DNA of 64,000 nucleotides, taken from Apostichopus japonicus (Eukaryota > Echinodermata > Holothuroidea > Aspidochirotida > Stichopodidae). The position numbers were made by a program, and so were the translations under genes. The first letter of the stretch is position 1, and each line of letters opens with the position of its first letter. This document shows positions 37,423 to 49,647 of the stretch, in pieces. The notes under the pieces are model-generated. The model saw only the letters and a program-made list of their open reading frames with translations, was not told where the DNA came from and did no database searches. Location: positions 10,063,501-10,127,500 of the forward strand of contig NC_092576.1 in assembly GCF_037975245.1 (NCBI RefSeq), written 5' to 3'.

Positions 37423-37733
37423 CAGGCGCGTAGCGAAGGGGTGGGGGGGGGGGGGGCGAAGGGGGCGACCGCCCCTTGAGCATATTTTTGTTGTATGTTT
37501 TTTAAGATATCGCTAGCAATTTCAAAATAGAAAATGCTTAGATGCAACTTACAAGGCCTGGGAAGTGCCATTTCCAGCGATCTGGGACGCATTTTCGGCC
37601 AAAATTTTCTTGTACGCTTCGCGCCAAAAAATGGTGGCGCTACGCTTAGATAGTTTCTAGTGCCGAATCTACGGCTCCAATAGTTTGCTCCCAGGTTCGC
37701 CCCTCCCTTGGCAAATTCCTCGCTACGCGCCTG
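37423..37733. mobile_element. hAT-type MITE with CAGGCGCGTAGCGA ends
   Basis: A 311-bp element with perfect 14-bp inverted ends. Flanks are ATACTCTT and ATGCTCTT (7 of 8). Its interior (37,515-37,733) is closely similar to 16,060-16,253 in the composite element at 15.9 kb, although that element has different termini. Confidence 0.9.
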
Positions 37734-37741
37734 ATGCTCTT

Positions 37742-38528
37742 AACTGTACCACAATTACAGTAGTGTATACGTCCGCCTGATAGGTTAATCATTGTCGGAA
37801 AATAGTCCTAAATTAACTTTTAGCTATAATGATTTTGGTGGCATTTTCCGAGTTATTATCATTCTTTCTTGAGGAAGAAGAGGAGAAAATAAACTACAGA
37901 TGGTTCTAAAAATATGGTGGATTGAAAGCGATTTGATTAAGGCAGTTTAGAAAATCCTAGTTGAAACATTTATAGATTCCTCATGCATTGTTGCAGCGAG
38001 AGCAGGCATATGGGTGTGTGGAGCACACAAAATGGTGTTATATAATTTATAATCGATGGCAAAAATCAGAACCAGCTGTTAATAGTTACAAGATGTTCTG
38101 GGTTAATTTTGTACATTTTTTTATATTATTATTATGATTTTTTTTTACGGTTAGCGCAATTAATGGGGTTTATGTGAAAGAACGTTGGCACTAAGATATT
38201 GCAAACTGGTATATGGAGAATGATATATTGATTATACAAATGTATACCGAAATTCAAATATATATAGTCCTAAACTACAGAACATATATTTCGCTCTTAT
38301 GTCTGATAATGCTTGATTGTACCGTTATTGTTCTAACAACTGTTGTAAGAGCAATGTGTGTATTTGTTACTTAATTAGTCGTTTAAATGCCGTGACGTTA
38401 TATATGTCCAAGTTACTCTGTCAGTCGTTCGAGGTTGCTCCGAAGGAAATATTAAAACCAGAAACGAGAAAACGTGAGTTACAATTTGATTGATTGAAAT
38501 CAGGTTTGTTACCTCATAGAAAAAGTTA
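37742..38528. other. intergenic
   Basis: AT-rich, no recognised feature. Confidence 0.4.
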
Positions 38529-39058
38529 TGTTATATGCAGCACATAGAATAACGCGCGTTATATGCAGCACATTGAATAAGGTATATGTTAAATGCAAAA
38601 GCATATTGAATAACGCAAGTTATATGCAGCACATAGAATAAGGTATGTTAAATGCAGCACATAGAATAAGGTATATGTTAAATGCAAACGCATATAGAAT
38701 AAGGTATGTTAAATGCAGCACATAGAATAAGGTATATGTTAAATGCAAACGCATATAGAATAAGGTATGTTAAATGCAGCACATAGAATAAGGTATGTTA
38801 AATGCAGTACATAGAGTAAGGTATGTTAAATCATCATCAGTTCGACCTCGGTCGACCATTATCGTATTAACATGTGCCTTATTCTATGTGCTGCATATAA
38901 CGTACGTTATTGTATGTGCTGCATTTAACATATACCTTATTCTATGTGCTGCATTTTACATATATACCTTATTCTATGTGCTGCATTTAACATATACCTT
39001 ATTCTATGTGCTGCATTTAACATAAACCTTATTCGCAGTTAAATGTTAAATGCAGCAC
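38529..39058. repeat. inverted pair of tandem arrays
   Basis: From 38,529 to about 38,830 a 22-35 bp unit (GTTAAATGCAGCACATAGAA, TAAGGTAT) repeats about ten times. After a 45-bp non-repeat centre (CAGTTCGACCTCGGTCGACC) the same unit runs in the opposite orientation to 39,058. The whole block could fold into a long hairpin or cruciform. Confidence 0.9.
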
Positions 39059-39696
39059 CGCTTAGCCGTATATACGTGTATTTTTTTTCTTTATTTTGTC
39101 ACTTTTGTGTTATGTTTTAGGCCTACATATTCCAGAATTTCCGAATCTATATTGACGTAATTAAGGACATGACTAATCACGTGTTGAAGAGGTTATTGGT
39201 ACTGTCCCCCTCAATATAAAAAAACAGTTAGTTATTAGTTAATTTTTCTCTTTAAAACAAATGTCTCCATCCAATTGACAAAGAAGACACATATCCAATA
39301 TCATCTTTAGCTTATATGATATTTGGTATTTGTGATGAACAACTCCACTAAACAGCTTAGGGGGGGGGGGGGGTGGCGGCGAGGGGGGGGGGGTGGGCGT
39401 GTTCCCCAGCCTATTCAACCCCAGATCCCTAGGAACACATTATCCATCCAAGATCCGACCTTTCTTTGTGCCAATATAGGATCTTTACACTTTCTAAAAT
39501 CTTCTTCCGTGTTTGGTTTTTTCGTTTAATATTTTGAGGGCTCCTCTGGAAAGCAGTGCTTTTGCACTGAGCAGGACTACCCTCATTAAAGATGACAATA
39601 ATATAAAAAAAATAATAAAAAAAAATAATTACGGTAGACTGCAGTTGTAAAGTGTTCCATCATAAGATCTCGCTAAGAAGTGTATACTACTTTAGA
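39059..39696. other. intergenic
   Basis: No recognised gene. G-runs lie at about 39,361-39,390. Confidence 0.4.
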
Positions 39697-40069
39697 TTAA
39701 AGGGTGTGAAGACTCGCGCAAAAAGAAACGTCTAATGCCGGTAATCTGACCTAGTTTCGTCATGAGGTGTAACAGAAGTGTTAGACACCACCATCGATCC
39801 TAAAAAATTACACACACGCAGCTTGCTACCATCGGTAATTAGACAATAGTGTACAGTCAGTACATACAGCTGCGGTCAATACCCACAGCACAGTGTACAA
39901 ACGATACAGCGATGGACATCGCAGGTCCAGCTAGAAGATAACAAGGTATCACGTTTCATTACTGTCTGCATTTTGTATCGATACGAACAAAACGTCACTT
40001 GCAAGCAACGGAAAGTTAACTTTTGTAGATGGCCGCACGCGGTTTGGGGCGAGTCTTCAATAGCTTTAA
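39697..40069 (-). mobile_element. TTAA-MITE copy 4
   Basis: Family copy in reverse orientation: TTAAAGGGTGTGAAGACTCG at the left and GAGTCTTCAATAGCTTTAA at the right. It ends about 470 bp upstream of the first glycosyltransferase ATG, so it could lie in that gene's promoter or 5' intron. Confidence 0.88.
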
Positions 40070-40541
40070 GTATATTTACAAATCCCATGTATAAACTCAC
40101 AGAAATAGCATTTAACAAAATATCAAGAGCTTAAAAAAGGAAGAAATTTGAAACACTTATGGCTCAATACCGGTATGTCATATTTTAAATTTTGATCAAA
40201 TTTTCATCTTTGTATGCGAACCACCCCCCCTTCCCTAGGCACCCGCCCCCCCTAATTTTGAAATATCTTCATAATGAAATCAGACTGAATTCCTAGAAGT
40301 GTAGCGGAGTTATTCACGACAGGTATTTATTTCACTTAGACCATTCAACATTGTTATCTTCTGTGTCGCCTTACAGATTTTGAAGGAAGAGGTTATAGAT
40401 AACGTAATATTCTGTAAACTTGCTACTTCTTATAATGTATTTGTTGTTGTTGTTGTTTGTTGATTATTGGCTTATTTTCCTTTTCTTCTCTTTTCTGTTT
40501 TTTGTTGTTGTCACCAACTATTGCAGTTCAAATTTATAGAC

Positions 40542-41744
40542 ATGAAGAGGAGAAAAGTGATCGCCTTCCTCAGCCTGCTGCCTTTACTCTCCATTTTGAT
40601 AATGAGTGAATATTTTTACAGAAAAGTATGGCGGGGTACGTCCCATACTAACCAAGGAAAAGATGGCTTCCTGGAAGGACATATTGGTCTCAGAGACAAT
40701 ATCCAACCTCTCGCAACAGGAAACTCTGCAGGGTTTCACGTAATATCCCAAACTCAGGAAGGAAAAACTGTCCATTGTCCAGTCTGCGAAAAGCCCCATT
40801 TTGCAGATGGAAATTCAAACCAAGACAGAGACGAAATCAGATTTGAAAGCTGTCCACCTGTTCATAGAACAAGAAGCTTTGAAACTGCAGTGAATCCTCA
40901 CGATTTCAAATTGGTACAGAACGAACCTAGTCTCTGCAGCCTACCGCAGATTAATGAAAGCGAATCTGGATCGGTCTTTCTCTTGATACTAAGGTTGACG
41001 GAGCCTTCAAACTTCAAGAGGAGGCGAATTCATAGGAAACTCTTAGAGACCGTATCGAGAGAGCAGAATGATCTTGTCATTAAACAAGTGTTTTTAATAG
41101 GGACTACATTTAATGACACACATACAAGGTTAATTCAGAAGGAAAGAGAACAGTACCATGACGTTTTACAGGAAGATTTTGTAGACTCGTACTATAATCT
41201 GACACTGAAGACTATCATGGGCATTAAATGGGCTAGTATCTACTGCCGTGAAGCATTGTGGGTAATGAAAGCAGACGATGACGTGTATATCAACTTCCAG
41301 CATTTGATTGGCTATCTGAAGCTGATGAGCCCCACGAAGCACAGGGTGATTATAGGTAATAAATACACAGATAAACCACCGATACGCGATCCCAAGAATA
41401 AATGGTATGTATCGAAGAAGGTGTTCCCCTATGCCAAATATCCACCGTATGTCAATGGCCCATGTTACGTCATATCGGGATGTTTGACTCCGTGGCTGTA
41501 CAGGGAGTCGTTAGCTGTACCATATCTACCCATGGAAGATGTATTCGTCGGGATACTAGCAAGCAGGCTAGAGATAACCATTGTACATAATCGGTTGTTC
41601 TTCCCTGACAGGAAGAAGTATCATTTCGATTGGTTTTATTTGGGAATCGCAGTGCATCTTGTAAGACCGACTGAATTAATGGCCAACTTGGAAGAATATG
41701 ACACGCATTTAGTTAAGAATAAGAATCTCGTACAACTCCACTAA
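40542..41744 (+). CDS. beta-1,3-galactosyltransferase-like (GT31), paralog 1
   Basis: A 400-residue type II Golgi glycosyltransferase. It is expected to transfer a hexose (Gal or GlcNAc/GalNAc) from a UDP-sugar in beta-1,3 linkage. Layout: short basic cytoplasmic tail (MKRRK), signal anchor about residues 6-24, stem to about 140, then the GT31 domain. Seen motifs: VFLLILRLTEPSNFKRR (145-161), QVFLIGTTF (182-190), QEDFVDSYYNLTLKT (210-224), the metal-binding DDD at 245-247 (KADDDVYIN), YVNGPCYVISG (303-313) and EDVFVG (332-337). The ATG at 40,542 is chosen over an in-frame ATG at 40,467. The paralogs begin the same way, and a TTGCAG acceptor lies between the two ATGs, which points to an intron in the 5' UTR. 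The CDS is intron-less, as usual in this family. Exact acceptor and sugar cannot be read from the sequence. Confidence 0.9.
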   Translation: MKRRKVIAFLSLLPLLSILIMSEYFYRKVWRGTSHTNQGKDGFLEGHIGLRDNIQPLATGNSAGFHVISQTQEGKTVHCPVCEKPHFADGNSNQDRDEIRFESCPPVHRTRSFETAVNPHDFKLVQNEPSLCSLPQINESESGSVFLLILRLTEPSNFKRRRIHRKLLETVSREQNDLVIKQVFLIGTTFNDTHTRLIQKEREQYHDVLQEDFVDSYYNLTLKTIMGIKWASIYCREALWVMKADDDVYINFQHLIGYLKLMSPTKHRVIIGNKYTDKPPIRDPKNKWYVSKKVFPYAKYPPYVNGPCYVISGCLTPWLYRESLAVPYLPMEDVFVGILASRLEITIVHNRLFFPDRKKYHFDWFYLGIAVHLVRPTELMANLEEYDTHLVKNKNLVQLH

Positions 41745-43070
41745 CTTCGGTCAGGCACCCAGTTATATACCAAAATCCATCGGGGGAGTGCGAGGGCAAG
41801 GTTCCTGACTGTGGCTTGGCACTAAAAAGTTATCAGCAGACGTGATTCTCAAACAACGTACATTGTGGGCATCCTTCCTTTCTACGAATGCTATTTTTAT
41901 GTTACTTTTCTGTTTCGGTAAAGTTGATCCAGTATCTACCGATATTCGTGACTCCCCCTCCACCCGCCCCCCTACCCGCCCCTCCCTGCCCACCCCTTGC
42001 AGATACCCTGGATCTGCCACTGGACAGAACGCTAGTCAACCACCAAAACACCCCCCTCCCCCCAAAAGAAAAAATACATATAAATATTTTTGTTTTTTAT
42101 TTTTCCGGTGTATCTCTTCGAAGTATCTTACCAGCTGCCGCCTTTAACATAGTATTTTCTAAGAAATCATCGAACCGTTGCATTGTTTATCGAATATGAA
42201 AACGTTAGTTTCAAGTTTTCTTCTTTCTCTAACCATTCAGACGAATTTCGGCAAATCTTTTAGCGGAGAAGGAGATAAAAGAATATTTTAATATGCTGTA
42301 GCAGACCTTTAAAAACTTGCACACTGCAGGTTATATTTTCTAGACCACATTTTTTGAAATTTGGAGATATGTCGCTTTAAAAAACATCTGAGATCCATCA
42401 ATTCAATTGGCTGAACTATTGAGTCTAACACACAGTCCCATTACGTCAGTTCTTCAGATTGAAGTAAGACAATGGTGTCGAACATATACTAAGACTTGTA
42501 TGTCTCACGTGACATGTTTACCAGGCGTTACAATTTCGTCAAGGACGAATATGGTGTTGAATGTCTTCCAAGGGAGGGAGGGGGGGTAGTTGGTCATTTG
42601 AAGTTAAAACAATATTTTGTTTTGTGGTTGAGTTATTAGAATTTAAAATACAAATAGATTACTATTTTTATGTCTGAACTGAGGCGATGTCCTGACTTCA
42701 TCATGAGCGTCCGCAGACCTTGGAGGGAATACTTTTCCACCTGGAAAGTCAAAGTATAAAAAACAAACAAAAAAACGGAAAAGACAATTACATAGCTATA
42801 TATAGCTCCCACGGGCTTCGCCCCCACCCCCACCTGGACCTCCACTGGGACTTTCAAATACATTCCAGTGAAACTGAATTTTTCTCTTAAATGTATTTTT
42901 TTTTGTGTTTATGTTTTTCTGAAAAGTTAAAATGTTACCGCAGGACTCCCGAACATTTTTTTTACAAAGTTTTTGATATAAAAAATTTCATAAGAAAGTA
43001 ACGAGAGAGAGGATACTATCGGAATTGTCGACCATTTTATCTAAAAATTTTCACTATTCGAAATTACGAC
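41745..43070. other. intergenic, downstream of paralog 1
   Basis: No gene. A C-rich block with GGATCTGCCACTG at about 42,010-42,023 resembles one end of a hAT-like element, but no partner end was found. Confidence 0.4.
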
Positions 43071-43074
43071 TGTG

Positions 43075-43460
43075 TACGGAGAGCCAAACGTTCCATAAAT
43101 GTCGAAAAAGAAAGTGAAGTGTCCAAGTTAATATATATATATATATATGTCCAATTCGATATCAACATGTTACAATTCCATATGAACATGTCGAAACAAA
43201 ATACCAATATGTCATTGCGTCTATCAACATGTCAAATTCAACATCAGCATGTCGAAAACTTGTAACAGCATGCCACTACTACATTGGTCATGTCAACATT
43301 GCTTGCTAGATACAATATTGACGTCGTGCTATAATTTTGGAACATCGGCGCGCGCCAACGTTTCGTTAACGCCCAAAACTGTATATATATATATATATAT
43401 ATGTCGAGATTTATACTTCACTTTCTTTGTCGACATTTATGGAACGTTTGGCTCTCCGTA
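43075..43460. mobile_element. MITE with long (~45 bp) near-perfect TIRs
   Basis: Inverted ends TACGGAGAGCCAAACGTTCC... pair with ...GGAACGTTTGGCTCTCCGTA over about 45 bp, with one internal mismatch. Flanks share ACTGTG on both sides. Depending on where the edge is placed, the duplication is 6 bp or the dinucleotide TA. The interior is full of the palindromic words CAACATGTC and ATATGTC and has two (TA)n tracts. No coding capacity. Confidence 0.85.
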
Positions 43461-44879
43461 ACTGTGTATACCGCAATTTCGTATCACGAATATATAATTT
43501 ACCTCAATATGTCAACTTTTTTTTTCTGATTTTATTTTTCGGTTTCCTTCTTCGAACTGTGCACCGCTAATAAATCGACATTGTTATTATCATGTGTTTT
43601 TTATTTTTTATAAAAGTCTTGACAATTCGGTTTTGCAAAGTTTAATTTCGACTTCTTACAAGGATCCAGTCAAATGATCTAGTACTGCTGTGGAGTGCAT
43701 CCCCAATTTTCAGCTGCCCCTCTACCCTCTCACCTCTACCCCTCCCCTTACCCCCCCCCCCCCCCCCCCACGTTCCATCGGCCTATGAAGAGGGTGTTTT
43801 AACGGACAACATCAACTTCAGGACAGTAATAAATTGACGTGCAAAGAAAACTTGTGGGAAATAAAAATATGTCCATCAGATGGTGAGGGAGGGGGGGGGG
43901 CGGAGGTGTTGAAAATTTGACAATCTCGAAAACCTTCGCTGTATATTATATAACATTATCACGTGGGTCATGGTCCAACCCCCCCCCCCCTCCTTCCCTG
44001 TGAATTCTCAGACATTGCCCTCTCAAAAAAATTTGCTAGAAAGTGAAATAAATGTAACTCATATACTCGATCAAAAAATAAAATAAAATAGAAATATAAA
44101 CACCGCCTTCCTAGCATGTCCTCTAATTAAGGTATATTAATTGTCAAATTAAATACTCTCCAATATTTTAGCAATACATAAGAGGAGAGAATACTTTCCA
44201 AAAATGTATCATAAATCGGAGCGGGGGGGGGGGGGTTGCTGCCAGTCAATACTACCAGTCACACATCTAACGCATTTTTCAATGGACGATTGCCCCCCCC
44301 CCTCCCACTGGACATCTCTATGCAGTACAAAGGTGCTGTTATATTCGGAATATCGTCATGATAGGTAAATAGGCCTATACCTAACTACCTGCAATTACCC
44401 GGCTTTACAGTGTGATTGATAAAACGCTATAGTTCGCAAAATTGATTTTCATTTTTAGAAATTTATTCATAACTCATTGAATTTCCCAAATCGGGTTATA
44501 TTTTTTACTCGCTGCGGATTTATGCCTCATTTGCAGGACAGTTCCATTTCAACTGAGATATATTCATATATATGTGAAAATGTGCAAACGTGAATAATAT
44601 TGTTTTGTTTTTTTGCCATGTAGGAAAATGGAGCAAGCTGTAATTTTGACACGAAAGCTGTTTTATACAAACGCTATTCAATAGGGCAGTGAATCGATAC
44701 GCAACGGGCGTGAACAATGGCTAGGCCTTTACTATATAGGTCGCACAAATCTCACCAGAAATTCAAAAATAAAAAATAAATAAATGAAAAAAATAATGCT
44801 CCGACGTGTTGACCATTGTGTATCGTATGTGTAATATGAAGAGGAATCGGCAACCAGTTTATGACATGGCCTTATAATA
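43461..44879. other. intergenic, several G/C runs
   Basis: No gene recognised. C- and G-runs lie at about 43,750-43,769, 43,980, 44,222 and 44,295. Confidence 0.45.
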
Positions 44880-44884
44880 AATTA

Positions 44885-45311
44885 TTATGAACCAATACTA
44901 ATTGCGAACTGTGGGGCACAACGAAGGATCTTGGTCGCAAAATTAACACTTTTCAAAGGAGACTATACTCCGTAATATTCTCAACATTAGATGGACCAAT
45001 ATCAATTGGTTATCAAACGATGAGCTCTACAATGAAACCAACCAAACACCTTGGTCATCAATAGTCGCACATAGAAGATTGAGATTTTTCGGTCATGTAG
45101 CAAGACTCCAGGAGGACGCTCCAGCAAAGGTTGCTTTAAGAGAAGCATTGTGACATACTGCTAAACCAGTAGGAAGGCCCGTGACTACCTTGCTTGGAAA
45201 AAAATAAAGTCGCAATTTAAGGACGTTAACATAAACAATTTCGAGGAAGCAATAAACCTTGCGCAAGTTCGTGATACGTGGCGGAGGTTAATCACTGAGC
45301 ATGTCGGATAG
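44885..45311 (+). pseudogene. LINE-type ORF2 C-terminal remnant
   Basis: Plus-strand text, with frameshifts, reads ILNIRWTNINWLSNDELYNE, then SIVAHRRLRFFGHVARLQED, then after a break NNFEEAINLAQVRDTWRRLI. The pattern RRLRxxGHVxRxxxD...AxDRxxWRxLI is the C-terminal end of endonuclease/RT non-LTR retrotransposons. Stops and shifts make it a dead fragment. Confidence 0.85.
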
Positions 45312-45930
45312 ACGAGACTCAATTTACTAGCCTACTACTACTACCAACCAATACTAAACTGAGACGTTTGTTCGTGCCATTGATGTCCAAGCAAGTCACG
45401 TAAGTTCTAATCATATTAAATAAATGATCTTTCAAAGTTTGAAAGTTTTGAAAGCATGGCCGTATCGGCAAATACTTCATTTTGATATGTGTTTTATATA
45501 TATATAGGCTCAATGAAACGCTCTGTTATTTGTCGACTTGTTTTGAGAAATGGCCCTTTAACATTAAGCATTTGAGGCTCATCGATTGAAGCGGCTGGAC
45601 ATCTTAGTCTAGGACACATAGCTTTAAGACAGTTCATCATGTGTAACACAAAAGATCAATTGGAAACTATAGCAGACTGCTTATAGCCTCAAATATAACA
45701 TGTCTACCTTTTGATTACGACTTGGTCAATATGAAAGTTAGTGTTGATTAATGTCATTGAATAGTGCTCTGCTGTTATATATTGTCGGTTGAGTATAATA
45801 TAACATTGATAATATACATTAACATTTATAACTTGAAGTGACGAACCGACGCCATCATTAATATAACTTCCCGGACTTCCCGGAGCATATATAATATATA
45901 TAATATATATAATATATATATATATTATAT

Positions 45931-45968
<38 letters not shown>

Positions 45969-46460
45969 ATAACATATAATATAACTTCCCGGAGCAAGCA
46001 TCCCGGACATTTATCATACTGTAATATTGATAGAGTGAACAGTTGGAACGAATAATTCGCAATATTACCTTTCAGTATTAAATTCTGAAAAAAAAGTCAT
46101 CATTTGAACCAAAAAAAAAAAAATGAAACAAGAAAAAATAGCACGAAAGATATTGAAAAAAAGAAGACGCAAAGACCTCAGTTAAAGCCATACACCTCTG
46201 GTAATAGATTATTATAAAATACTGTTTTCCGGTGGCAGGCAATGGCTTAAAAAGACACATATTGTTGAAATATACAAATTCTTGAGAAGCTGTAGGTGGT
46301 CACACAACATGTGACTTCGTTCATACATGAGTTGAATAACAGAAGTCAAGTTGACCAGTTACGCGAAATAATATCACAAATTTGAAGCGATTTTTAGTTT
46401 TGTTATATAGGAAACGATTTTAATATTATTTTCTTCTCTGCCCTTTTCTTTTTTTTAAGC
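45312..46460. other. intergenic with TAATATAT repeat
   Basis: Between paralogs 1 and 2. A (TATAATATA)n tract lies at 45,885-45,975, framed by a short direct repeat AACTTCCCGGA (45,866 and 45,982). No gene. Confidence 0.5.
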
Positions 46461-46492
46461 CACTCACTGATAGGTGATAAAAAGGTGTAGTT

Positions 46493-47680
46493 ATGAAGAC
46501 AAAGATAACCAGGACCGCCTTGCTCCTCTTGTTCGTGTGTTCCTGTTTGGTTATCAGTGAAATTCTTTACAATAGAACATTTACATCCACTCTTAGCCTC
46601 AGAGATGAGAAATCCGATGACGGCAAAGAAATAAGACAAGATTATTCGCATCAGATCTTGCAGAACACGTCATTAACTCAGTCAATCCCAGTACTGCGAA
46701 AGAACGGCTTTGACTGCTCAAGTGATCACAGGAATTCCTCGAATGGGAACTTAACTATGGAGAAGTTAAGCCACCTACAACATCGGCAAATAACTATCGA
46801 ACCACAAGAAATTATGAATCCGCATGATTTCAAAATGCTACAAAACGAGCCCGATATCTGCCGCCGGCAAGTGAGCGGTGGTGACTCTCGCGAGGTATTT
46901 CTGTTGATACTGAGACTTTCGAAGCCTTCTGACTTCAAGAGAAGACAAACCCACAGGGAGATATTGAACGCATATACTACAAATGAACAACAAGAACAAC
47001 AAATAGTTAAACAGTTATTTCTAATTGGGAAAACCTTTAATGAAACGACAATATCAGATATTAAGAAAGAAATTGACAATTATCATGATATATTACAAGA
47101 AGATTTTGTAGATTCGTATCGAAATCTGACTCTGAAGACTATCATGGGGATCAAATGGGCTAGTATCTACTGTCCAGAGGCATCATGGGTAGTAAAGGCT
47201 GACGATGACGTATATATCAACTTTGGTCACATGATTGCGTATCTGGAATTCATTGGTAACGCCAAGAAAGTGATTATTGGAAATATCGTGAACGGTTCAC
47301 TGCCGATACGCCGTCCGAAAAGCAAGTGGTATGTGTCCCGAGAAGAGTACCCGTCCGACAAATACCCAAATTATGTAAATGGACCATGTTACGTCATTTC
47401 CGGATGTTTGACACCGTGGCTATACAGAGAGTCGTTGACAGTACCGTTTTTATCTATGGAAGACGTATTCATAGGTGTACTAGCTGAGAGGTTACGGATA
47501 CCACTTATCAACAATCGTTTATTTATTCCGAGACTGCTTTATTTCGAATTCGAATTGTTCTACGTCGCTATTATGGTGCATCTGATAAATCCTGACAAGT
47601 TACAGGACGATTTCGAGAATTACCAGAAACTGCTACAAAAGTATCTTACAAACTCTACCGAAGAATACTCAAAACAATGA
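46493..47680 (+). CDS. beta-1,3-galactosyltransferase-like (GT31), paralog 2
   Basis: A 395-residue type II membrane glycosyltransferase and the closest relative of the gene at 40,542. Signal anchor about residues 7-25 (TRTALLLLFVCSCLVISEI), stem with several N-x-S/T sites to about 130, then the GT31 domain. Seen motifs: VFLLILRLSKPSDFKRR (135-151), QLFLIGKTF (174-182), QEDFVDSYRNLTLKT (202-216), DDD at 237-239 (KADDDVYIN), YVNGPCYVISG (294-304) and EDVFIG (323-328). An acceptor-like CTTTTTTTTAAG just upstream (about 46,460) suggests the same 5' UTR intron as paralog 1. Same orientation as paralog 1, with 4.7 kb between them. All active-site motifs are intact, so it is probably active. Confidence 0.9.
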   Translation: MKTKITRTALLLLFVCSCLVISEILYNRTFTSTLSLRDEKSDDGKEIRQDYSHQILQNTSLTQSIPVLRKNGFDCSSDHRNSSNGNLTMEKLSHLQHRQITIEPQEIMNPHDFKMLQNEPDICRRQVSGGDSREVFLLILRLSKPSDFKRRQTHREILNAYTTNEQQEQQIVKQLFLIGKTFNETTISDIKKEIDNYHDILQEDFVDSYRNLTLKTIMGIKWASIYCPEASWVVKADDDVYINFGHMIAYLEFIGNAKKVIIGNIVNGSLPIRRPKSKWYVSREEYPSDKYPNYVNGPCYVISGCLTPWLYRESLTVPFLSMEDVFIGVLAERLRIPLINNRLFIPRLLYFEFELFYVAIMVHLINPDKLQDDFENYQKLLQKYLTNSTEEYSKQ

Positions 47681-48400
47681 TTCATTTTTAGTCATTTCAA
47701 GTAACATCATATTTAACAATAGCCTTTTAAAATGTTCTCTTATTAACCATAGTAACCTATATGTATATGTACATGTGTAACTATTTTATTTGTATATGTG
47801 TGCTGTATGTGTATGCGCGGGTGTGTGTGTGATTGTGGGTGTCTGGGCGGGTGTGCGTGCGTGCGGGTCAGTGTGTGAGTGAGTAAGCAAAAGAAGGGTG
47901 TGGCGAACTCCTCCTAGACCGTTATGAGTCCGACCAAGTTCAAACTTGGTGGGTAGGTGCCTGACCATGTGCCTGCGTGATTGGTGACGTCATATGTCAA
48001 AGGTCAAGCAACCTAGAAACTGGTTTTTAGCTATTTTCTGCTTGTCGACATGTAGGAAAAGGCATCAAACCCCACACGATGTGTAGAAAAATGATGAGAC
48101 GAATTTTAAAATAGGACAGATTTAGGTGTTTAGAGTCGGGGTCGATTGAGGTCAAAGGTCAAATTGGCCTAACTTGTTCGAAAAAGTGTGTCGCGAACTC
48201 CTGCTATACTGTAGGTCCGATCAAGTTCAAACTTGATGGGTATAGGTGCCTGACCATGTACCATATACTCGAGCCTGAGTGACTGGCGACTGAGGTCAAT
48301 GTCAAATACTCAAACACTCATTAAGTCATTAAACAGCCATTTTAGCCTCAAGATATGTAGAGAATAATGGGACAAATATGAACATATTATTTATGTGGTT
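47681..48400. repeat. diverged tandem repeat downstream of paralog 2
   Basis: Two units spaced about 285 bp apart (47,895-48,010 and 48,180-48,300) share CGAACTCCT.CTA, CAAGTTCAAACTTG.TGGG and GGTGCCTGACCATGT. A GT-rich stretch precedes them. No gene. Confidence 0.7.
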
Positions 48401-49366
48401 GTTAAGGGTCACTTCCGTTATGAAGGAGCTAATAATGACAACAATAATAAGCAGGCAGTTATTTCACCGAGACGCCTAAGCCAAACGTGTAAGAAGCAGG
48501 AAAAGGCTTATGGATTACAACTTTTACATCGAGTGGCTTCCAATTCGACAATTTTTCAAACGCTCGAAATTGGAAGTCAAATACAATACGATTGTTCAAT
48601 ATCTGTGTATAAAACAGTGCCTATTCATTCAGCGTTTGATTTTCGCGGAATACCAAACATGACGTCACACGGTGACCAGAGGCTCCTTTGGGACCAATCT
48701 CTGTTTTCAGACATTCCAGAGGTTCATGTCACGTGACTACCCAAAAATGTCAATTTTCGTGGTCGTTTTTGGATGGGTTAAAGTAGGTTTTCGAAGATTA
48801 TTTTTTACACATGTTGATTATGAGTATGTAAACTCCCAAATTAATGGAAAATCCCCCCCCCCCCCAAAAAAAAAAAAAAATTGTCTCCATAGTTGGTCTT
48901 TAACGCAGATTGGAAGTTTTGTTCTTTCACAATATAGAAAGTCATATCAATTGAGATCTGACACTCCATCGATTGCCCTCTTGTTGTAGCTGTGAACGAA
49001 AGCTTGAATAGGCCAAATATTAGAATAAGCTAATATTAGTTTCAACAATAGACTTTGATACAGGCTATTCGAGTGTGAAACTCCTCCTCGCACAGGGCGC
49101 TGCTGTTGATTATATAAAACCACAACCAAAGCAAAAATTTTCCCCTTTTCTAACAAGAGCGAGGGTATAGAATATATTTCTGGGTGATTTAGCATGGGTT
49201 GAAATGAATTGCATGCATTTGCCATCGATCTAGTTGAATTCGGAGCCGTTTTGGTTTTTGCTAACTTCTAGTATACCGAAGTGATTCAACGTTAACTTAA
49301 TGCCGTTATAATGGAGCAGCAGCATAAGGTGTTTCATGGTGAATCAAATAATAGGCGAACAAATTA
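48401..49366. other. intergenic
   Basis: Contains an unassigned 113-residue plus-strand open frame (48,395-48,736) without family features, and a C12-A14 block at about 48,852. No gene supported. Confidence 0.35.

Positions 49367-49641
<275 letters not shown>

Positions 49642-49647
<6 letters not shown>

Noticed and set aside
40467-40541. Upstream in-frame ATG extending paralog 1 by 25 residues
   Set aside because: A splice acceptor (TTGCAG) lies between the two ATGs, and the paralogs start at the position matching 40,542.
41763-42147. Possible hAT MITE downstream of paralog 1
   Set aside because: One hAT-like end (GGATCTGCCACTG) is visible, but no matching inverted partner or 8-bp duplication was found.
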